Numbered from the stretch's first letter, positions 44,427 through 54,106 are shown. The stretch is DNA of 64,000 nt from Emticicia oligotrophica DSM 17448 (GCF_000263195.1 NC_018748.1:1612001-1676000); one strand, 5' to 3'. The notes: a model not told the origin generated them from the letters alone. Numbers and translations: made by a program.

Positions 44427-44451
44427 TTTTTAAATTTGGTGATATTTTAAT

Positions 44452-44459
44452 CAAAAATA
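44452..44459 (-). promoter_or_regulatory. -7 element TATTTTTG of the Skp-like gene
   Basis: Exact TAnnTTTG match on the minus strand, 26 bases before the start codon at 44426. Confidence 0.5.
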
Positions 44460-44513
44460 CAGATTATTTCTTTCTAATAACACAAAAGAGTTGCAAAACC
44501 CTTTCATAAAAAA

Positions 44514-44544
44514 CAATGGCACACCTTTAAAAGATGTGCCATTG
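44514..44544 (-). terminator. Terminator-like hairpin at the end of the leu cluster
   Basis: CAATGGCACA/TGTGCCATTG arms around CTTTAAAAG-type loop, 32 bases beyond the leuB stop. Shares CACACCTT...AGATGTG with 20984-21010. Confidence 0.6.
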
Positions 44545-44576
44545 TAGATTTATCATTATCTACGCCCGAAAACGTA

Positions 44577-45647
44577 TTATAATTTAGATAAAATTTGCTC
44601 GCCCATGGCTTCTGTTCCTAGAATCATATCGGCTGGTGTATTTGCATCAGCAATATCTCTTGTACGGAAACCTGCTTTTAAAGTAGCATCTACTGCCGTA
44701 ATAATTGCTTCAGATTCAGCTTTTAATCCAAACGAAATATCAAGCATTAATGCTGCTGATAAAACTGATGCCAAAGGATTGGCTACTCCTTTGCCAGTGA
44801 TATCGTGTGCCGAACCGTGAATTGGTTCATAAACACCAGTACTATCGCCAACCGAAGCAGATGCTAACATTCCCATCGAACCTGCAATTTGAGAAGCTTC
44901 GTCAGTAAGAATATCACCAAAAAGGTTACCCGTTACTACCACATCAAATTTACGTGGGTCTTTGATAAGGAGCATGGCTGCGGCATCAACAAATTGGTGC
45001 TCGAGTTGTACTTCTGGGTAGTCTTTAGCTACTTCAAGCACCACCTCACGCCACAAACGGCTGCTTTCAAGAACGTTTGCTTTATCAACCGACATCAATC
45101 TTTTTCCACGAGTCATGGCAGCATCGAATGCTTTACGTGCGATACGCTCAACTTCGTATTTTGAATAAATCATGGTATCATAAGCAGTATTTCCTTCGTC
45201 GATACGCTCACGTTTTCCGAAGTAAACATCACCTGTTAGCTCACGGAAGAAAAGAATATCAGCTCCTTTCAAAAGCTCTGGCTTAATGCTTGAGGCTTCT
45301 AAAAGTTCATCAAAAAGTTTGATTGGGCGAAGGTTAGCATAAAGGCCTAATTCTTTACGCATTTTCAATAAACCTTGCTCTGGGCGAACCTTAGCCGAAG
45401 GGTCATTGTCGTATTTTGGGTGGCCCACTGCACCAAATAAAATGGCATCAGAGGCTTTCATTTTTACAAGTGTTTCTTCTGGAAGCGGGTCGCCAGTTGC
45501 TTCGATAGCAGCGTGACCAATAAGAGCTTCATCGTAAGTAAATTCATGGCCGAATTTCGCAGCGATTTTTTCTACTACTTTTTTACCTACGGCAGTTACT
45601 TCCTGTCCAATTCCGTCTCCTGGGACGATTAAGATATGTTTTTTCAT
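44577..45647 (-). CDS. leuB: 3-isopropylmalate dehydrogenase
   Basis: Oxidatively decarboxylates 3-isopropylmalate to 2-oxoisocaproate in leucine synthesis, NAD-dependent. The 356-residue protein has the beta-decarboxylating dehydrogenase pattern: GDGIGQEV at the start, GAVGHPKYD, LRPIKLFDEL, RELTGDVYFG, the metal-binding Asp residues in DAAAMLLIKDPRKFDVVV...NLFGDILTDEAS and the NAD site EPIHGSAHDITGKGVANP. Last gene of the leftward leucine cluster. Confidence 0.96.
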   Translation of the reverse strand: MKKHILIVPGDGIGQEVTAVGKKVVEKIAAKFGHEFTYDEALIGHAAIEATGDPLPEETLVKMKASDAILFGAVGHPKYDNDPSAKVRPEQGLLKMRKELGLYANLRPIKLFDELLEASSIKPELLKGADILFFRELTGDVYFGKRERIDEGNTAYDTMIYSKYEVERIARKAFDAAMTRGKRLMSVDKANVLESSRLWREVVLEVAKDYPEVQLEHQFVDAAAMLLIKDPRKFDVVVTGNLFGDILTDEASQIAGSMGMLASASVGDSTGVYEPIHGSAHDITGKGVANPLASVLSAALMLDISFGLKAESEAIITAVDATLKAGFRTRDIADANTPADMILGTEAMGEQILSKL

Positions 45648-45771
45648 GATTGTATTTAATTTTTATCACTTAGAATACCACGGTTGGTAGTAATCAAAGG
45701 ATAAATTTTATTCCATTTTAAAATAAATACTTTAATGGTATAAACTAATGATAAACTTTGATAAATTGAAA

Positions 45772-47331
45772 TTAAATCAAATTCAACATCTTTTGCGTGG
45801 CTTTGATGGCCGAAACCGTTTGGTCAGAATCTAAACCACGAGTTTTGAAGGTTTTTCCATTAAACTCCCAACTGATAATTGTTTCACAAAGAGCATCGGT
45901 TTTTCCACCCGGAGGAATCCTTACGGCATAGTCAGTAAGAAATGGTAAATCGACCTGTTTTTTCTTATAAATCTTCTTCAAGGCATTCATAAAGGCATCG
46001 TACTGGCCATCGCCTTGAGCACTTTCTTCGAATACCTCTTCTTCGATTTTCACCATTAAGGTAGCCGAAGGGCGAAGGTTCTTCGAATGTGTCATTACGT
46101 AGTTTAGTACGTGTACTTTCTCAGCCACCATTTCACTATCCAATACGTCAGAGATAATATATGGGAGGTCTTCCTTCGTAACAACCTCTTTTCTATCACC
46201 TAATTCGATAATGCGTTGGGTAACTTTCTTTACCTCTTCAGGCGAAAGTGAAATACCTATTTCTTGTAGGTTTTTTTCGATATTGGCCTTACCAGATGTT
46301 TTCCCTAAAGCATACTTTCTTATACGTCCGAAACGCTCGGGCATTAAATCGTTGAAGTAAAGATTGTTTTTATTATCTCCATCGGCGTGAATTCCAGCAG
46401 TTTGTGTAAAAACATTTTCGCCAATGACTGGCTTATTTACTGGAATTCCAAAACCAGAAAACGATTCAACAACTTTACTAACGGTGTAGAGCGATTTTTC
46501 AACAACCCGTGTTTTTACTTCTGGCATGAAGTCGTTGATAACGGCTATCGTACTCGATAATGGAGCGTTGCCCGTACGCTCACCCATTCCATTAACGGTT
46601 AGGTGTAGGCCATGTACGCCCGCACGGATAGCCTCCATCACGTTTGCTACGCTTAGGTCATAATCATTATGAGCGTGAAAATCGAAATGTTGATTCGGAT
46701 AACGCTCAACGATTGCCTTAATGTATTCGTAGGTTTCGTATGGGGTAAGTACGCCCAATGTATCAGGTAGCAAGATTCGCTTGATAGGTTGAGTACTCAG
46801 AAAATCGAAGAATTGAAAAACATATTCTCTCGAATTTCGCATACCATTACTCCAATCTTCTAAGTAAACATTGGCATCAATACCTTTCGATTGTGCCAAA
46901 GAAATCACTTGTTCGATTTCAGCGAAATGCTGCTCAGGTGTTTTCTTTAATTGGTGTATTAGATGGTTTAATGAACCTTTCGTAAGCAAATTCATTACCT
47001 TAGCACCCGCTTGTAGCATCCAATTAACCGACGCTTCACCATCAACAAAAGTTAAAACTTCTACTTTATCGAGCAAATGATGTTCTTTTGCCCAATTTGT
47101 GATTTTCTGTACTGCCAATAATTCTCCTTCAGAGACACGAGCCGAAGCAACCTCGATTCTATCGACTTTTACTTCAGTAAGCAACATCTGTGCGATGGCT
47201 AATTTTTCAGAAGCCGAAAAAGATACTCCGCTGGTTTGTTCGCCATCGCGGAGTGTTGTATCCATTATTTCAAGATTGCGTTTCGCTATTTGCTGTTGAC
47301 TATTGGTGTCTTCTTTTGAAGCCATTTTCAT
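45772..47331 (-). CDS. 2-isopropylmalate / (R)-citramalate synthase-family protein
   Basis: A 519-residue acetyl-CoA condensing enzyme of the LeuA/CimA/homocitrate synthase superfamily. DTTLRDGEQTSGVSFS opens the TIM barrel; FDFHAHNDYDLSVAN holds the metal-binding HxH and LHLTVNGMGERTGNAPL is also conserved. The C-terminal roughly 120 residues form a LeuA regulatory-like domain. By sequence it resembles the second LeuA paralogue found in Bacteroidota leu clusters, which may make isopropylmalate or citramalate; which one cannot be told here. It sits between leuD and leuB. A second ATG lies 2 codons downstream. Confidence 0.85.
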   Translation of the reverse strand: MKMASKEDTNSQQQIAKRNLEIMDTTLRDGEQTSGVSFSASEKLAIAQMLLTEVKVDRIEVASARVSEGELLAVQKITNWAKEHHLLDKVEVLTFVDGEASVNWMLQAGAKVMNLLTKGSLNHLIHQLKKTPEQHFAEIEQVISLAQSKGIDANVYLEDWSNGMRNSREYVFQFFDFLSTQPIKRILLPDTLGVLTPYETYEYIKAIVERYPNQHFDFHAHNDYDLSVANVMEAIRAGVHGLHLTVNGMGERTGNAPLSSTIAVINDFMPEVKTRVVEKSLYTVSKVVESFSGFGIPVNKPVIGENVFTQTAGIHADGDNKNNLYFNDLMPERFGRIRKYALGKTSGKANIEKNLQEIGISLSPEEVKKVTQRIIELGDRKEVVTKEDLPYIISDVLDSEMVAEKVHVLNYVMTHSKNLRPSATLMVKIEEEVFEESAQGDGQYDAFMNALKKIYKKKQVDLPFLTDYAVRIPPGGKTDALCETIISWEFNGKTFKTRGLDSDQTVSAIKATQKMLNLI

Positions 47332-47405
47332 AAGGATATATCATTTATGATAAGCAAAAGCCTTTAAAAATCAGCTAAAAGCCAAATTTAAAAGCTAATG
47401 GCTTT

Positions 47406-48002
47406 TTAGTAAAGACTCTTTTCTGCAAATGCAGCAATATCGGCCTTCATAGCTTGAAGATAATCAATATCATCATAGCCATTCATTAGGTTATTTTTCT
47501 TGTAACCGTTGATACTGAAACCTTCAGACTCGCCAGTTGCCAAGATAGTCACCTTTTGTTCTGGAAGGTTTACTTCAAGCTCAGTATTTGGGTCGGCCTC
47601 AATAGCAGAAAAGATTTTATGTAAAAACTCTGGGCTAACCTGTACTGGAAGGATACCAATATTGAGGGAATTACCTTTGAAAATATCAGCAAAGAAGCTT
47701 GAAATTACGCAACGAAAACCATAATCGTAGATAGCCCATGCAGCATGCTCACGGCTTGAACCACTACCAAAGTTACGACCACCTACAAGGATTTTGCCTG
47801 AATAAATAGGATTATTCAATACGAAATCAGCTTTTGGTGTATCATCAGCGTTATAACGCCAGTCTCTGAATAGGTTTTTATCAAAATCTACACGGCTCGT
47901 CGCTTTCAAGAAACGAGCAGGAATGATTTGGTCTGTATCCACATTTTCGATGGGCATCGGAACTGCGGTGCTTTTAAGTACTGTAAATTTATCGTATGCC
48001 AT
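47406..48002 (-). CDS. leuD: 3-isopropylmalate dehydratase small subunit
   Basis: Swivelling domain of the isopropylmalate isomerase; pairs with LeuC. The 198-residue protein has [15 protein letters not shown], the [14 protein letters not shown] loop that binds substrate, and [16 protein letters not shown], all typical. Lies 102 bases downstream of leuC. Confidence 0.96.
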   Translation of the reverse strand: MAYDKFTVLKSTAVPMPIENVDTDQIIPARFLKATSRVDFDKNLFRDWRYNADDTPKADFVLNNPIYSGKILVGGRNFGSGSSREHAAWAIYDYGFRCVISSFFADIFKGNSLNIGILPVQVSPEFLHKIFSAIEADPNTELEVNLPEQKVTILATGESEGFSINGYKKNNLMNGYDDIDYLQAMKADIAAFAEKSLY

Positions 48003-48104
48003 TTTTTAGAATATTTTTTACCACTTAGATACACAACCACATATTTAGTCTCTTACTGAAAACTTATACTTTAGTGTTCGTTAGTGGTGAACTTTAGAAT
48101 TTGA

Positions 48105-49505
48105 TTATAAAAGCTCTCTTGGGTCAGTAACTTTACCTGTTACAGCCGCCGCCGCAGCTACCAATGGAGAAGCTAAGAGTGTACGTGAGCCAGGCCCTTG
48201 ACGACCTTCAAAGTTTCGGTTTGAAGTAGAAACGGCGTATTTTCCTGCAGGAATTTTATCGTCGTTCATAGCCAAACATGCCGAACACCCTGGTTGGCGA
48301 AGTGTGAAGCCAGCATCAGTAAGAATATCTAAGATACCTTCTTCTTTGATTTGGCTTTCTACGATATGCGAGCCTGGTACTAACCATGCTGTTACATTAT
48401 CTGCTTTCTTGCGGCCTTTCACTACCGACGCAAATGCACGGAAATCTTCGATACGACCGTTTGTACAGCTACCCAAGAAAACGTAGTCGATTGGTTTGCC
48501 GATGATTTGCTCATTTTCAGCAAAACCCATATAGCTCAACGATTTAGCATAAGAAGCGGCACCGTCTAATACTTCAGCAGCTGTAGGGATATTTTTCGAA
48601 ATACCTGTTCCTAAACCAGGGTTTGTACCATAAGTAATCTGTGGCTCAATTTCAGAGGCATCGAAAGTATATTCGATATCAAAAGTAGCACCTTCATCAG
48701 TTTTAAGCGTTTTCCAGTATGCCAATGCTTTATCCCATGCCTCGCCTTTTGGAGCTTGTTCACGGCCATTGATATAAGCAAAAGTAGTTTCGTCAGGTGC
48801 AACCATACCTCCTCTCGCACCCATTTCAATCGACATATTACAAACAGTCATACGACCTTCCATTGTCATGTTTTCGAAAACTTCACCAGCATATTCACAG
48901 AAATAGCCAGTAGCACCTGCTGCCGAAAGTTTAGAGATGATGAAAAGCGTTACGTCTTTTGGTAAAACTCCTTTTCCTAATTTACCATTGATTGTTACAC
49001 GCATTTTCTTTGGTTTTGGCTGCATGATACATTGCGAAGAAAGAACCATCTCTACTTCTGATGTACCGATACCAAAAGCAATTGCACCAAATGCACCATG
49101 AGTAGAAGTATGCGAGTCTCCACAAACGATTGTCATACCCGGAAGTGTAATACCATTCTCTGGCCCTACTACGTGTACGATACCATTTTTTTGATGACCT
49201 AAGCCCCAGTGCGAAATACCATATTTATTAGCATTGGTTTCGAGTGCTTTCAACTGATTTGCCGAAAGTGGGTCTTGTACTGGCAAGTGTTGGTTGATAG
49301 TTGGTGTATTGTGGTCAGCCGTAGCAAATGTACGGTTAGGGTAAAGTACACCGATGCCACGACTTTCGAGGCCTAAAAACGCAACTGGACTTGTTACTTC
49401 GTGAATGAAGTGGCGGTCGATAAATAAAACATCGGGACCGTCTTCGATATTACGAACAACGTGTGCATCCCATACTTTGTCAAATAATGTTTTTGGTGCT
49501 GACAT
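48105..49505 (-). CDS. leuC: 3-isopropylmalate dehydratase large subunit
   Basis: Iron-sulfur subunit that isomerises 2- to 3-isopropylmalate. The 466-residue protein has the aconitase-family motifs [22 protein letters not shown] (first [4Fe-4S] cysteine) and [12 protein letters not shown] (two further cysteines). First gene of the leftward leuC-leuD-leuA-like-leuB cluster. A truncated RAYT gene lies only 16 bases upstream on the same strand. Confidence 0.97.
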   Translation of the reverse strand: MSAPKTLFDKVWDAHVVRNIEDGPDVLFIDRHFIHEVTSPVAFLGLESRGIGVLYPNRTFATADHNTPTINQHLPVQDPLSANQLKALETNANKYGISHWGLGHQKNGIVHVVGPENGITLPGMTIVCGDSHTSTHGAFGAIAFGIGTSEVEMVLSSQCIMQPKPKKMRVTINGKLGKGVLPKDVTLFIISKLSAAGATGYFCEYAGEVFENMTMEGRMTVCNMSIEMGARGGMVAPDETTFAYINGREQAPKGEAWDKALAYWKTLKTDEGATFDIEYTFDASEIEPQITYGTNPGLGTGISKNIPTAAEVLDGAASYAKSLSYMGFAENEQIIGKPIDYVFLGSCTNGRIEDFRAFASVVKGRKKADNVTAWLVPGSHIVESQIKEEGILDILTDAGFTLRQPGCSACLAMNDDKIPAGKYAVSTSNRNFEGRQGPGSRTLLASPLVAAAAAVTGKVTDPRELL

Positions 49506-49521
49506 ATTGATTTTAATTGTT

Positions 49522-49929
49522 TTAATGCGATTTTGTTTTTTGTTTTTTCGCCGTAGAGACAGGGCAATGCCCTGTCTCTACATATTGCCCTGTCTCTACG
49601 GGGTCGATGGGGGCAATTTTATCATTAGGTTCAATGATATTTTCATCCATACCATTTTTATTCAAAATCAAAATTCCATGAATATGATTAGGCATCACAA
49701 TAAATTCACCCAATTCAATAAATGGAAAATGTTTGGGGATTTCATACCAAAAGCCCTGCACAATCGCACCAACGGTCGAAAGTCTCAATTTACCTTTTTC
49801 ACACTCCCCTAAAAAATATTGTCGGTTTTTTGTACAAATCGTAATGAAATACGCCCCATTTGTGCCGTAATCCCAGTGGGGATGCCTTGCCGAAGGAATG
49901 CGATATTTATTTTGAAATTTGTCCGCCAT
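49522..49929 (-). CDS. Truncated REP-associated tyrosine transposase (RAYT)
   Basis: A 135-residue IS200/TnpA-like protein. The Y1-transposase core is present: [19 protein letters not shown] and [14 protein letters not shown], where H82-I-H84 is the metal-binding HUH motif. RAYT proteins usually run about 170-190 residues, with the catalytic tyrosine in a C-terminal helix. Here the last part ([14 protein letters not shown]) is encoded by REP-like palindromes and the frame then ends with no tyrosine helix. It is therefore probably inactive. It lies in the leuC upstream region, an unusual site. Confidence 0.85.
   Translation of the reverse strand: MADKFQNKYRIPSARHPHWDYGTNGAYFITICTKNRQYFLGECEKGKLRLSTVGAIVQGFWYEIPKHFPFIELGEFIVMPNHIHGILILNKNGMDENIIEPNDKIAPIDPVETGQYVETGHCPVSTAKKQKTKSH
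49551..49601. repeat. Double REP-like palindrome inside the RAYT gene
   Basis: 14-bp perfect arms GTAGAGACAGGGCA/TGCCCTGTCTCTAC (49553-49581) and, overlapping, 18-bp perfect arms starting CCGTAGAGAC (49551-49568 with 49584-49601). The three arms can pair alternatively. Confidence 0.85.
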
Positions 49930-50016
49930 AGGTATGTGTGGAATAGGCGATACAAAATTGAGTATAATAACCTAATAATGATTAACGAAATACGACCAAA
50001 AAATAACGTTTTTGGT

Positions 50017-50859
50017 TTAATTGATTTTATTGGGCGTAAAACCGTATTTTTCTTTGAATGCTTTGATAAAATGTGATACACTTTCGTAACCTATTTCGAG
50101 GCTAATCTCTGAAACATTCTTTGGGGAGTTTTGAAGCAGGAAGTAGGCATATTCTAACCTTTTATTTTTAATCCATGCGGCTGGAGAGGTATGAAATTGC
50201 TGTTCGAAGTCGCGTTTAAAGGCAGAAAGGCTTCGGCCAGAAATCTGTGCCAGTTCGGCAATTGAGAGTGGCTTGAGATAGTAGTTTTCGAGAAAATAGG
50301 CTAAATCTAACTTTTGTCCTTGGTAAATATTAAAGAGTGTTTGTCGAAATTGATTGGTAGGGTCGAGTTCAATTAAATGAAGCATTAATTCATTAAATTT
50401 TAGCTTCAAAAATTGATTCATGAGTTTAGTACGTGTACTGAAAAACGGAATGAGTGAATCGACAAATTTATCGAAGTTTTCGCTGCTTTCTAAACTCAAA
50501 ATTTGTTCGATTGCATTTTCGGTTAAATCTTCAAATAAACTAAGATTTTGCCCTACGAACTCTTTCAATAGTTTTTCGGGAAAGAAAAAAACCAAACTTC
50601 GGTAATTGACATCAATCGATTCATTCATTGAGTAGCAGCCACGTTGAAAAAATAAGATTTGCCCTTTTTGTACATGAATATCTTGGGTGGGTGAAATGAA
50701 TTTTTTCTCGCCTTCAAGTACATAAATAATGGCGTGTTCCTCAAAGAAAATCTCATTTTTTGAAGGATAAATATTGTTTCTATAAGCCACGAAAGTCATG
50801 TCTTGAATCTGCAATGATTCAAATTCTTTCGGACTTATAGAAGAAGGAACACGAAGCAT
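50017..50859 (-). CDS. AraC-family transcriptional regulator
   Basis: A 280-residue regulator. The N-terminal half looks like a cupin-type sensor (AIIYVLEGEKKFISPTQDIHVQKGQILFFQRGCYS). The C-terminal half has two helix-turn-helix units: LSIAELAQISGRSLSAFKRDFEQQF and VSEISLEIGYESVSHFIKAFKEKYGFTP. Ligand and targets are unknown. It lies between the RAYT gene and the phosphorylase homologue, both on the same strand. Confidence 0.88.
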   Translation of the reverse strand: MLRVPSSISPKEFESLQIQDMTFVAYRNNIYPSKNEIFFEEHAIIYVLEGEKKFISPTQDIHVQKGQILFFQRGCYSMNESIDVNYRSLVFFFPEKLLKEFVGQNLSLFEDLTENAIEQILSLESSENFDKFVDSLIPFFSTRTKLMNQFLKLKFNELMLHLIELDPTNQFRQTLFNIYQGQKLDLAYFLENYYLKPLSIAELAQISGRSLSAFKRDFEQQFHTSPAAWIKNKRLEYAYFLLQNSPKNVSEISLEIGYESVSHFIKAFKEKYGFTPNKIN

Positions 50860-50904
50860 ATTTTATACATTAATTCAGTCTTAAAGATAATAGTATTTTA
50901 AATA

Positions 50905-50932
50905 AAAACCCTCTCGTTGATGAGAGGGTTTT
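50905..50932 (-). terminator. Terminator of the phosphorylase-like gene
   Basis: 11-bp arms AAAACCCTCTC/GAGAGGGTTTT around GTTGAT, followed by T-rich sequence on the minus strand, 13 bases after the stop at 50945. Confidence 0.75.
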
Positions 50933-50944
50933 GTATATACTTCA

Positions 50945-52591
50945 TCAATAAACCTTCTCATAATATTCTGTTGCCATTCGGTCGGCATCAAAGAAAGCAT
51001 TTACATCATTCATACTTTGCAAAACCATTTTTTGCCATTGCTCTGGTTGATCATAATACATAGGCAAAATTTTATTTTCGAGCATATCAAGCATATTATG
51101 TATATCTACTCTGTCTCTTTCCCAATCAGGCGAGTGTGGAGCATCTGGTACTACGAAGGCATTGTTTTCGTTGGCAAATTCACAAATCCAGCCATCAAAT
51201 GTTGAGAAATTCAAAGAGGCATTCATGGCAGCCGTCATACCGCTTGTTCCAGATGCTTCACGCGTAACAATCGGTGTATTGAGCCAAACATCAGAACCAT
51301 CCTTAATGAGTTTCGATAAGCTTAATTCATGACCCGTAAGTACGGCCATATTTGGGTATAAATGGCTCAAATAATAAAGTTGATTGAAAATATTGATAGC
51401 CCCACCATCAAACGGATAAGGTTTACCTGCCCAAATAAACTGTATAGGATATTTGGTGTTTTTCATTATTCTTTCAAAACGTTCACGATCTCTGGTAAGT
51501 AAATCTGGGCGTTTGTAAGCTGCAAATCTTCGAGCCCAAATAATAGTAAATACCTCTGGTTTAAAGAGTTTGCCAGCTTGGTCGGCTACCGTTTTGAAAA
51601 GTACTTCCTTTAGCTCCTTCTTACGTGAAACAATTCTTTCGATATCACCTTTTTTTCGAGCTGCTTCTAAGATTGGGTCAGCCCAGTAGAGGTTATTTTG
51701 AGCATTGGTTACGTGCGTAATTTCGCAAATATCTTTATATCCTCCCCACATTTTACGAGAAACCTCCCCGTGTAATTTTGAAACAGCATTGGCTTTTCGA
51801 CTTAAACGCAAAGCCACCAAAGAATGGTTGAAGATATTATCAGTAATACCAGTAATCTTACGCACTTCATTTAGCGGGACACCATCGAAGAAATTCAAGG
51901 ATTCAAGCATATTGATGTCATGTTTTTCATTGCCAGCCTCTTCGGGTGTATGGGTAGTAAAAACCAGACGTTTCTTAATATCGGTTACATTACCAAATTT
52001 TTTGTATAAATGAAATACCCCCGAAACCGCATGAGCTTCATTGAAATGATAGACATCTGGTTCGTAGTTGATTTTATCTAAAAACTTGCAACCACCTAAT
52101 CCTAAAATCATGCATTGTGCAACTTTCACCGAAGCATCTGCATCATAAAGTCTGTATGAAAGTGAGCGAGCCCAAGTATCATTACCATCGGTATCTGTAG
52201 TAAGAAAAAACATAGGCACAGTACCAAAAGTTGTGGGTGGTAAGAAATAAGCCGCTACCCAAACCACTCGATTCTGAACATTGATTTGGAATTTTACGCC
52301 TGTATCTTGCAAGAAGCTATACATTTTCTCACGAAACTGTACAGCCATACTATTATCGGTATTTCGAACTTGGTCGTAGTAGCCATATTTCCACAAAATA
52401 CCAATACCTACGAGGTTTTGTTTTAATTGGTATGCACTACGCATGTGCGAACCCGCCAAGAAGCCCAAACCACCTGAATAGGTCTTGAGAGCTTGGTCGA
52501 TGGCAAACTCCATTGAAAAATAAACAGCTGATTTCTTAAACTTTGGGGCAAAAGAATAGGGATGAGCAAATTGCTCAGGTAGGTTTTTCAT
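50945..52591 (-). CDS. Alpha-glucan phosphorylase family protein (GT35), short form
   Basis: A 548-residue relative of bacterial maltodextrin/glycogen phosphorylases, which release glucose-1-phosphate from alpha-glucans. The N-terminal KKSAVYFSMEFAIDQALKTYSGGLGFLAGSH, VWLNTPIVTREASGTSGM and WARRFAAYKRPDLL segments match the alpha-glucan phosphorylase subfamily. It is shorter than the 700-850 residues of classic members. At the place where classic enzymes have the PLP-binding lysine (GNMK/SGMK), this protein reads SGM452-T453, so cofactor binding is doubtful; this may be a lineage trait. Cytoplasmic. Has its own promoter-like element. Confidence 0.8.
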   Translation of the reverse strand: MKNLPEQFAHPYSFAPKFKKSAVYFSMEFAIDQALKTYSGGLGFLAGSHMRSAYQLKQNLVGIGILWKYGYYDQVRNTDNSMAVQFREKMYSFLQDTGVKFQINVQNRVVWVAAYFLPPTTFGTVPMFFLTTDTDGNDTWARSLSYRLYDADASVKVAQCMILGLGGCKFLDKINYEPDVYHFNEAHAVSGVFHLYKKFGNVTDIKKRLVFTTHTPEEAGNEKHDINMLESLNFFDGVPLNEVRKITGITDNIFNHSLVALRLSRKANAVSKLHGEVSRKMWGGYKDICEITHVTNAQNNLYWADPILEAARKKGDIERIVSRKKELKEVLFKTVADQAGKLFKPEVFTIIWARRFAAYKRPDLLTRDRERFERIMKNTKYPIQFIWAGKPYPFDGGAINIFNQLYYLSHLYPNMAVLTGHELSLSKLIKDGSDVWLNTPIVTREASGTSGMTAAMNASLNFSTFDGWICEFANENNAFVVPDAPHSPDWERDRVDIHNMLDMLENKILPMYYDQPEQWQKMVLQSMNDVNAFFDADRMATEYYEKVY

Positions 52592-52617
52592 TGTATCATA
52601 GGTTATATTTTCTATGA

Positions 52618-52625
52618 CAAATGTA
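52618..52625 (-). promoter_or_regulatory. -7 element TACATTTG of the phosphorylase-like gene
   Basis: Exact TAnnTTTG match on the minus strand, 27 bases before the start at 52591. Confidence 0.5.
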
Positions 52626-52649
52626 GAGAATTTTCTGAATTAAACCTCA

Positions 52650-52858
52650 AAAAATCGGGCTTTGGCTTCGCTCAGCCACCGATTTTTTATAATCCCAGCG
52701 AGCGTTTTTTTGTAATATCAGCCAGCAATTATTGAGAATGTCAGTCAGTGATTTTTAGTAATGTCAGTGAGTGATTTTTTGTAATTTCAGCCAGTGATTT
52801 TTAGTAATGCCAGCGAGCTATTATTGGGGATAACGGTAGCTGAGCGAAGCCGAAGCTA
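52650..52858. repeat. Tandem repeat framed by inverted repeats
   Basis: Core 52690-52827: six 23-base units of the form TAATnTCAGYSAGTGATTTTTAG, diverged by up to about a third. On the left (52663-52675) lies GGCTTCGCTCAGC and on the right (52839-52851) its exact complement GCTGAGCGAAGCC. The left edge also folds as AAAATCGG/CCGATTTT. Confidence 0.75.
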
Positions 52859-54106
52859 CCATCTCACTTGTCCATCACCCACAACGACCCATTTTTCAGT
52901 TACGAGTTTTTCGAGAGCGAATGGGCCACGAGCATGTAATTTTTGCGTAGAAATGCCAATTTCTGCTCCTAAACCAAATTGCCCACCATCAGTGAAGCGA
53001 GTAGAAGCATTATGGTAAACTGCGGCGGCATCTATTTCGGCCAAAAAGAGTTCGGCAAGTATTTGATTATTAGTGAGAATAGCTTCTGAATGTCGAGAAG
53101 AATAGGCCTGTACATGAGCCAATGCTTCCTCAAAACCACTAACAGTTTTGATGGTAATTTTATAATCTAACCATTCACGACCAAAATCTTCAGGCTGAGC
53201 TTGGTGTAGATTTTCGTAAGCAAGTTTTTCAAAAACAGCATAAGATTTTTCATCGGCATAAACCCCCACATTCCACTTTTTGAAATCTTCCACCAACATT
53301 GGCAAAAATTGCTCGATAATCGCTTCATCTACGATTGCACAATCTAAAGAGTTACAAACCGACGGGCGAGAAACACGAGCATTAACGATAATTTCTTTGG
53401 CTTTTGATAAATCGGCAGTTGATTCTACATAAGTATGCACTACTCCCGCTCCAGTTTCGATGGTGGGGATTAATGAATTTTGACGAACGTATTGAATGAG
53501 TGAATCCGAACCACGAGGAATGATAATATCAATAAATCGAGTTGCTTTGAGGAGTTCTTCGGTAAACTTGCGATCGGTTGGTAAAAGTAAAACTGCTTCA
53601 TTATTTACACCAAATTTTGCTAAAACTTGATGAATTAAACCAACTAAGCATTGATTTGAAAAATAAGCTTCTTTTCCACCCTTCAAAACACAGGCGTTTC
53701 CTGATCGTAGGCAAAGAGAGGCTACATCAATAGTTACGTTTGGTCGTGACTCATAAATAACGCCAACCACACCCATCGGTACAGCTATTTTTTTTATGTT
53801 TAAACCATTTTCAAGATTTCTTTCTAATAAAATTTCGCCAGTTGGATCAGGTAAAACGGCTACTTCTCTTAGTGAATCAGCTAAGCCTTGAATACGACTT
53901 TCGGTCAGTAACAGACGGTCGTATTTAGGGTCAGATTTATCCATTAAGTCTAAATCCTTCTGATTTTCGGCCATTATTAACTCTTTTGATTGCTCAACTA
54001 ATCTTGCTAATTCATTGAGTAATTCGCTGCGTTGTGTATCAGATAGGCGGCGTACTGCTGACGAAGCCTGCTGGGTTTGGTGTAAAAGAGAAACGATTGA
54101 ATCCAT
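52856..54106 (-). CDS. proA: Gamma-glutamyl phosphate reductase
   Basis: Reduces glutamyl-5-phosphate to glutamate semialdehyde with NADPH in proline synthesis. The 416-residue protein has IAVPMGVVGVIYESRPNVTIDVASLCLRSGNACVLKGGKEA (N-terminal ALDH fold), the catalytic cysteine in RPSVCNSLDCAIV and the C-terminal ARGPFALEKLVT. The ATG at 54106 gives the usual length; a TTG at 54124 would add six residues. proB is not next to it. Confidence 0.95.
   Translation of the reverse strand: MDSIVSLLHQTQQASSAVRRLSDTQRSELLNELARLVEQSKELIMAENQKDLDLMDKSDPKYDRLLLTESRIQGLADSLREVAVLPDPTGEILLERNLENGLNIKKIAVPMGVVGVIYESRPNVTIDVASLCLRSGNACVLKGGKEAYFSNQCLVGLIHQVLAKFGVNNEAVLLLPTDRKFTEELLKATRFIDIIIPRGSDSLIQYVRQNSLIPTIETGAGVVHTYVESTADLSKAKEIIVNARVSRPSVCNSLDCAIVDEAIIEQFLPMLVEDFKKWNVGVYADEKSYAVFEKLAYENLHQAQPEDFGREWLDYKITIKTVSGFEEALAHVQAYSSRHSEAILTNNQILAELFLAEIDAAAVYHNASTRFTDGGQFGLGAEIGISTQKLHARGPFALEKLVTEKWVVVGDGQVRW

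Noticed and set aside
49405-49812. Reading frame on the plus strand across the leuC start and RAYT gene
   Set aside because: It is antisense to two recognisable genes and shows no known domain.
52690-52827. CRISPR array
   Set aside because: Units are contiguous with no unique spacers between them, and no cas gene is nearby.
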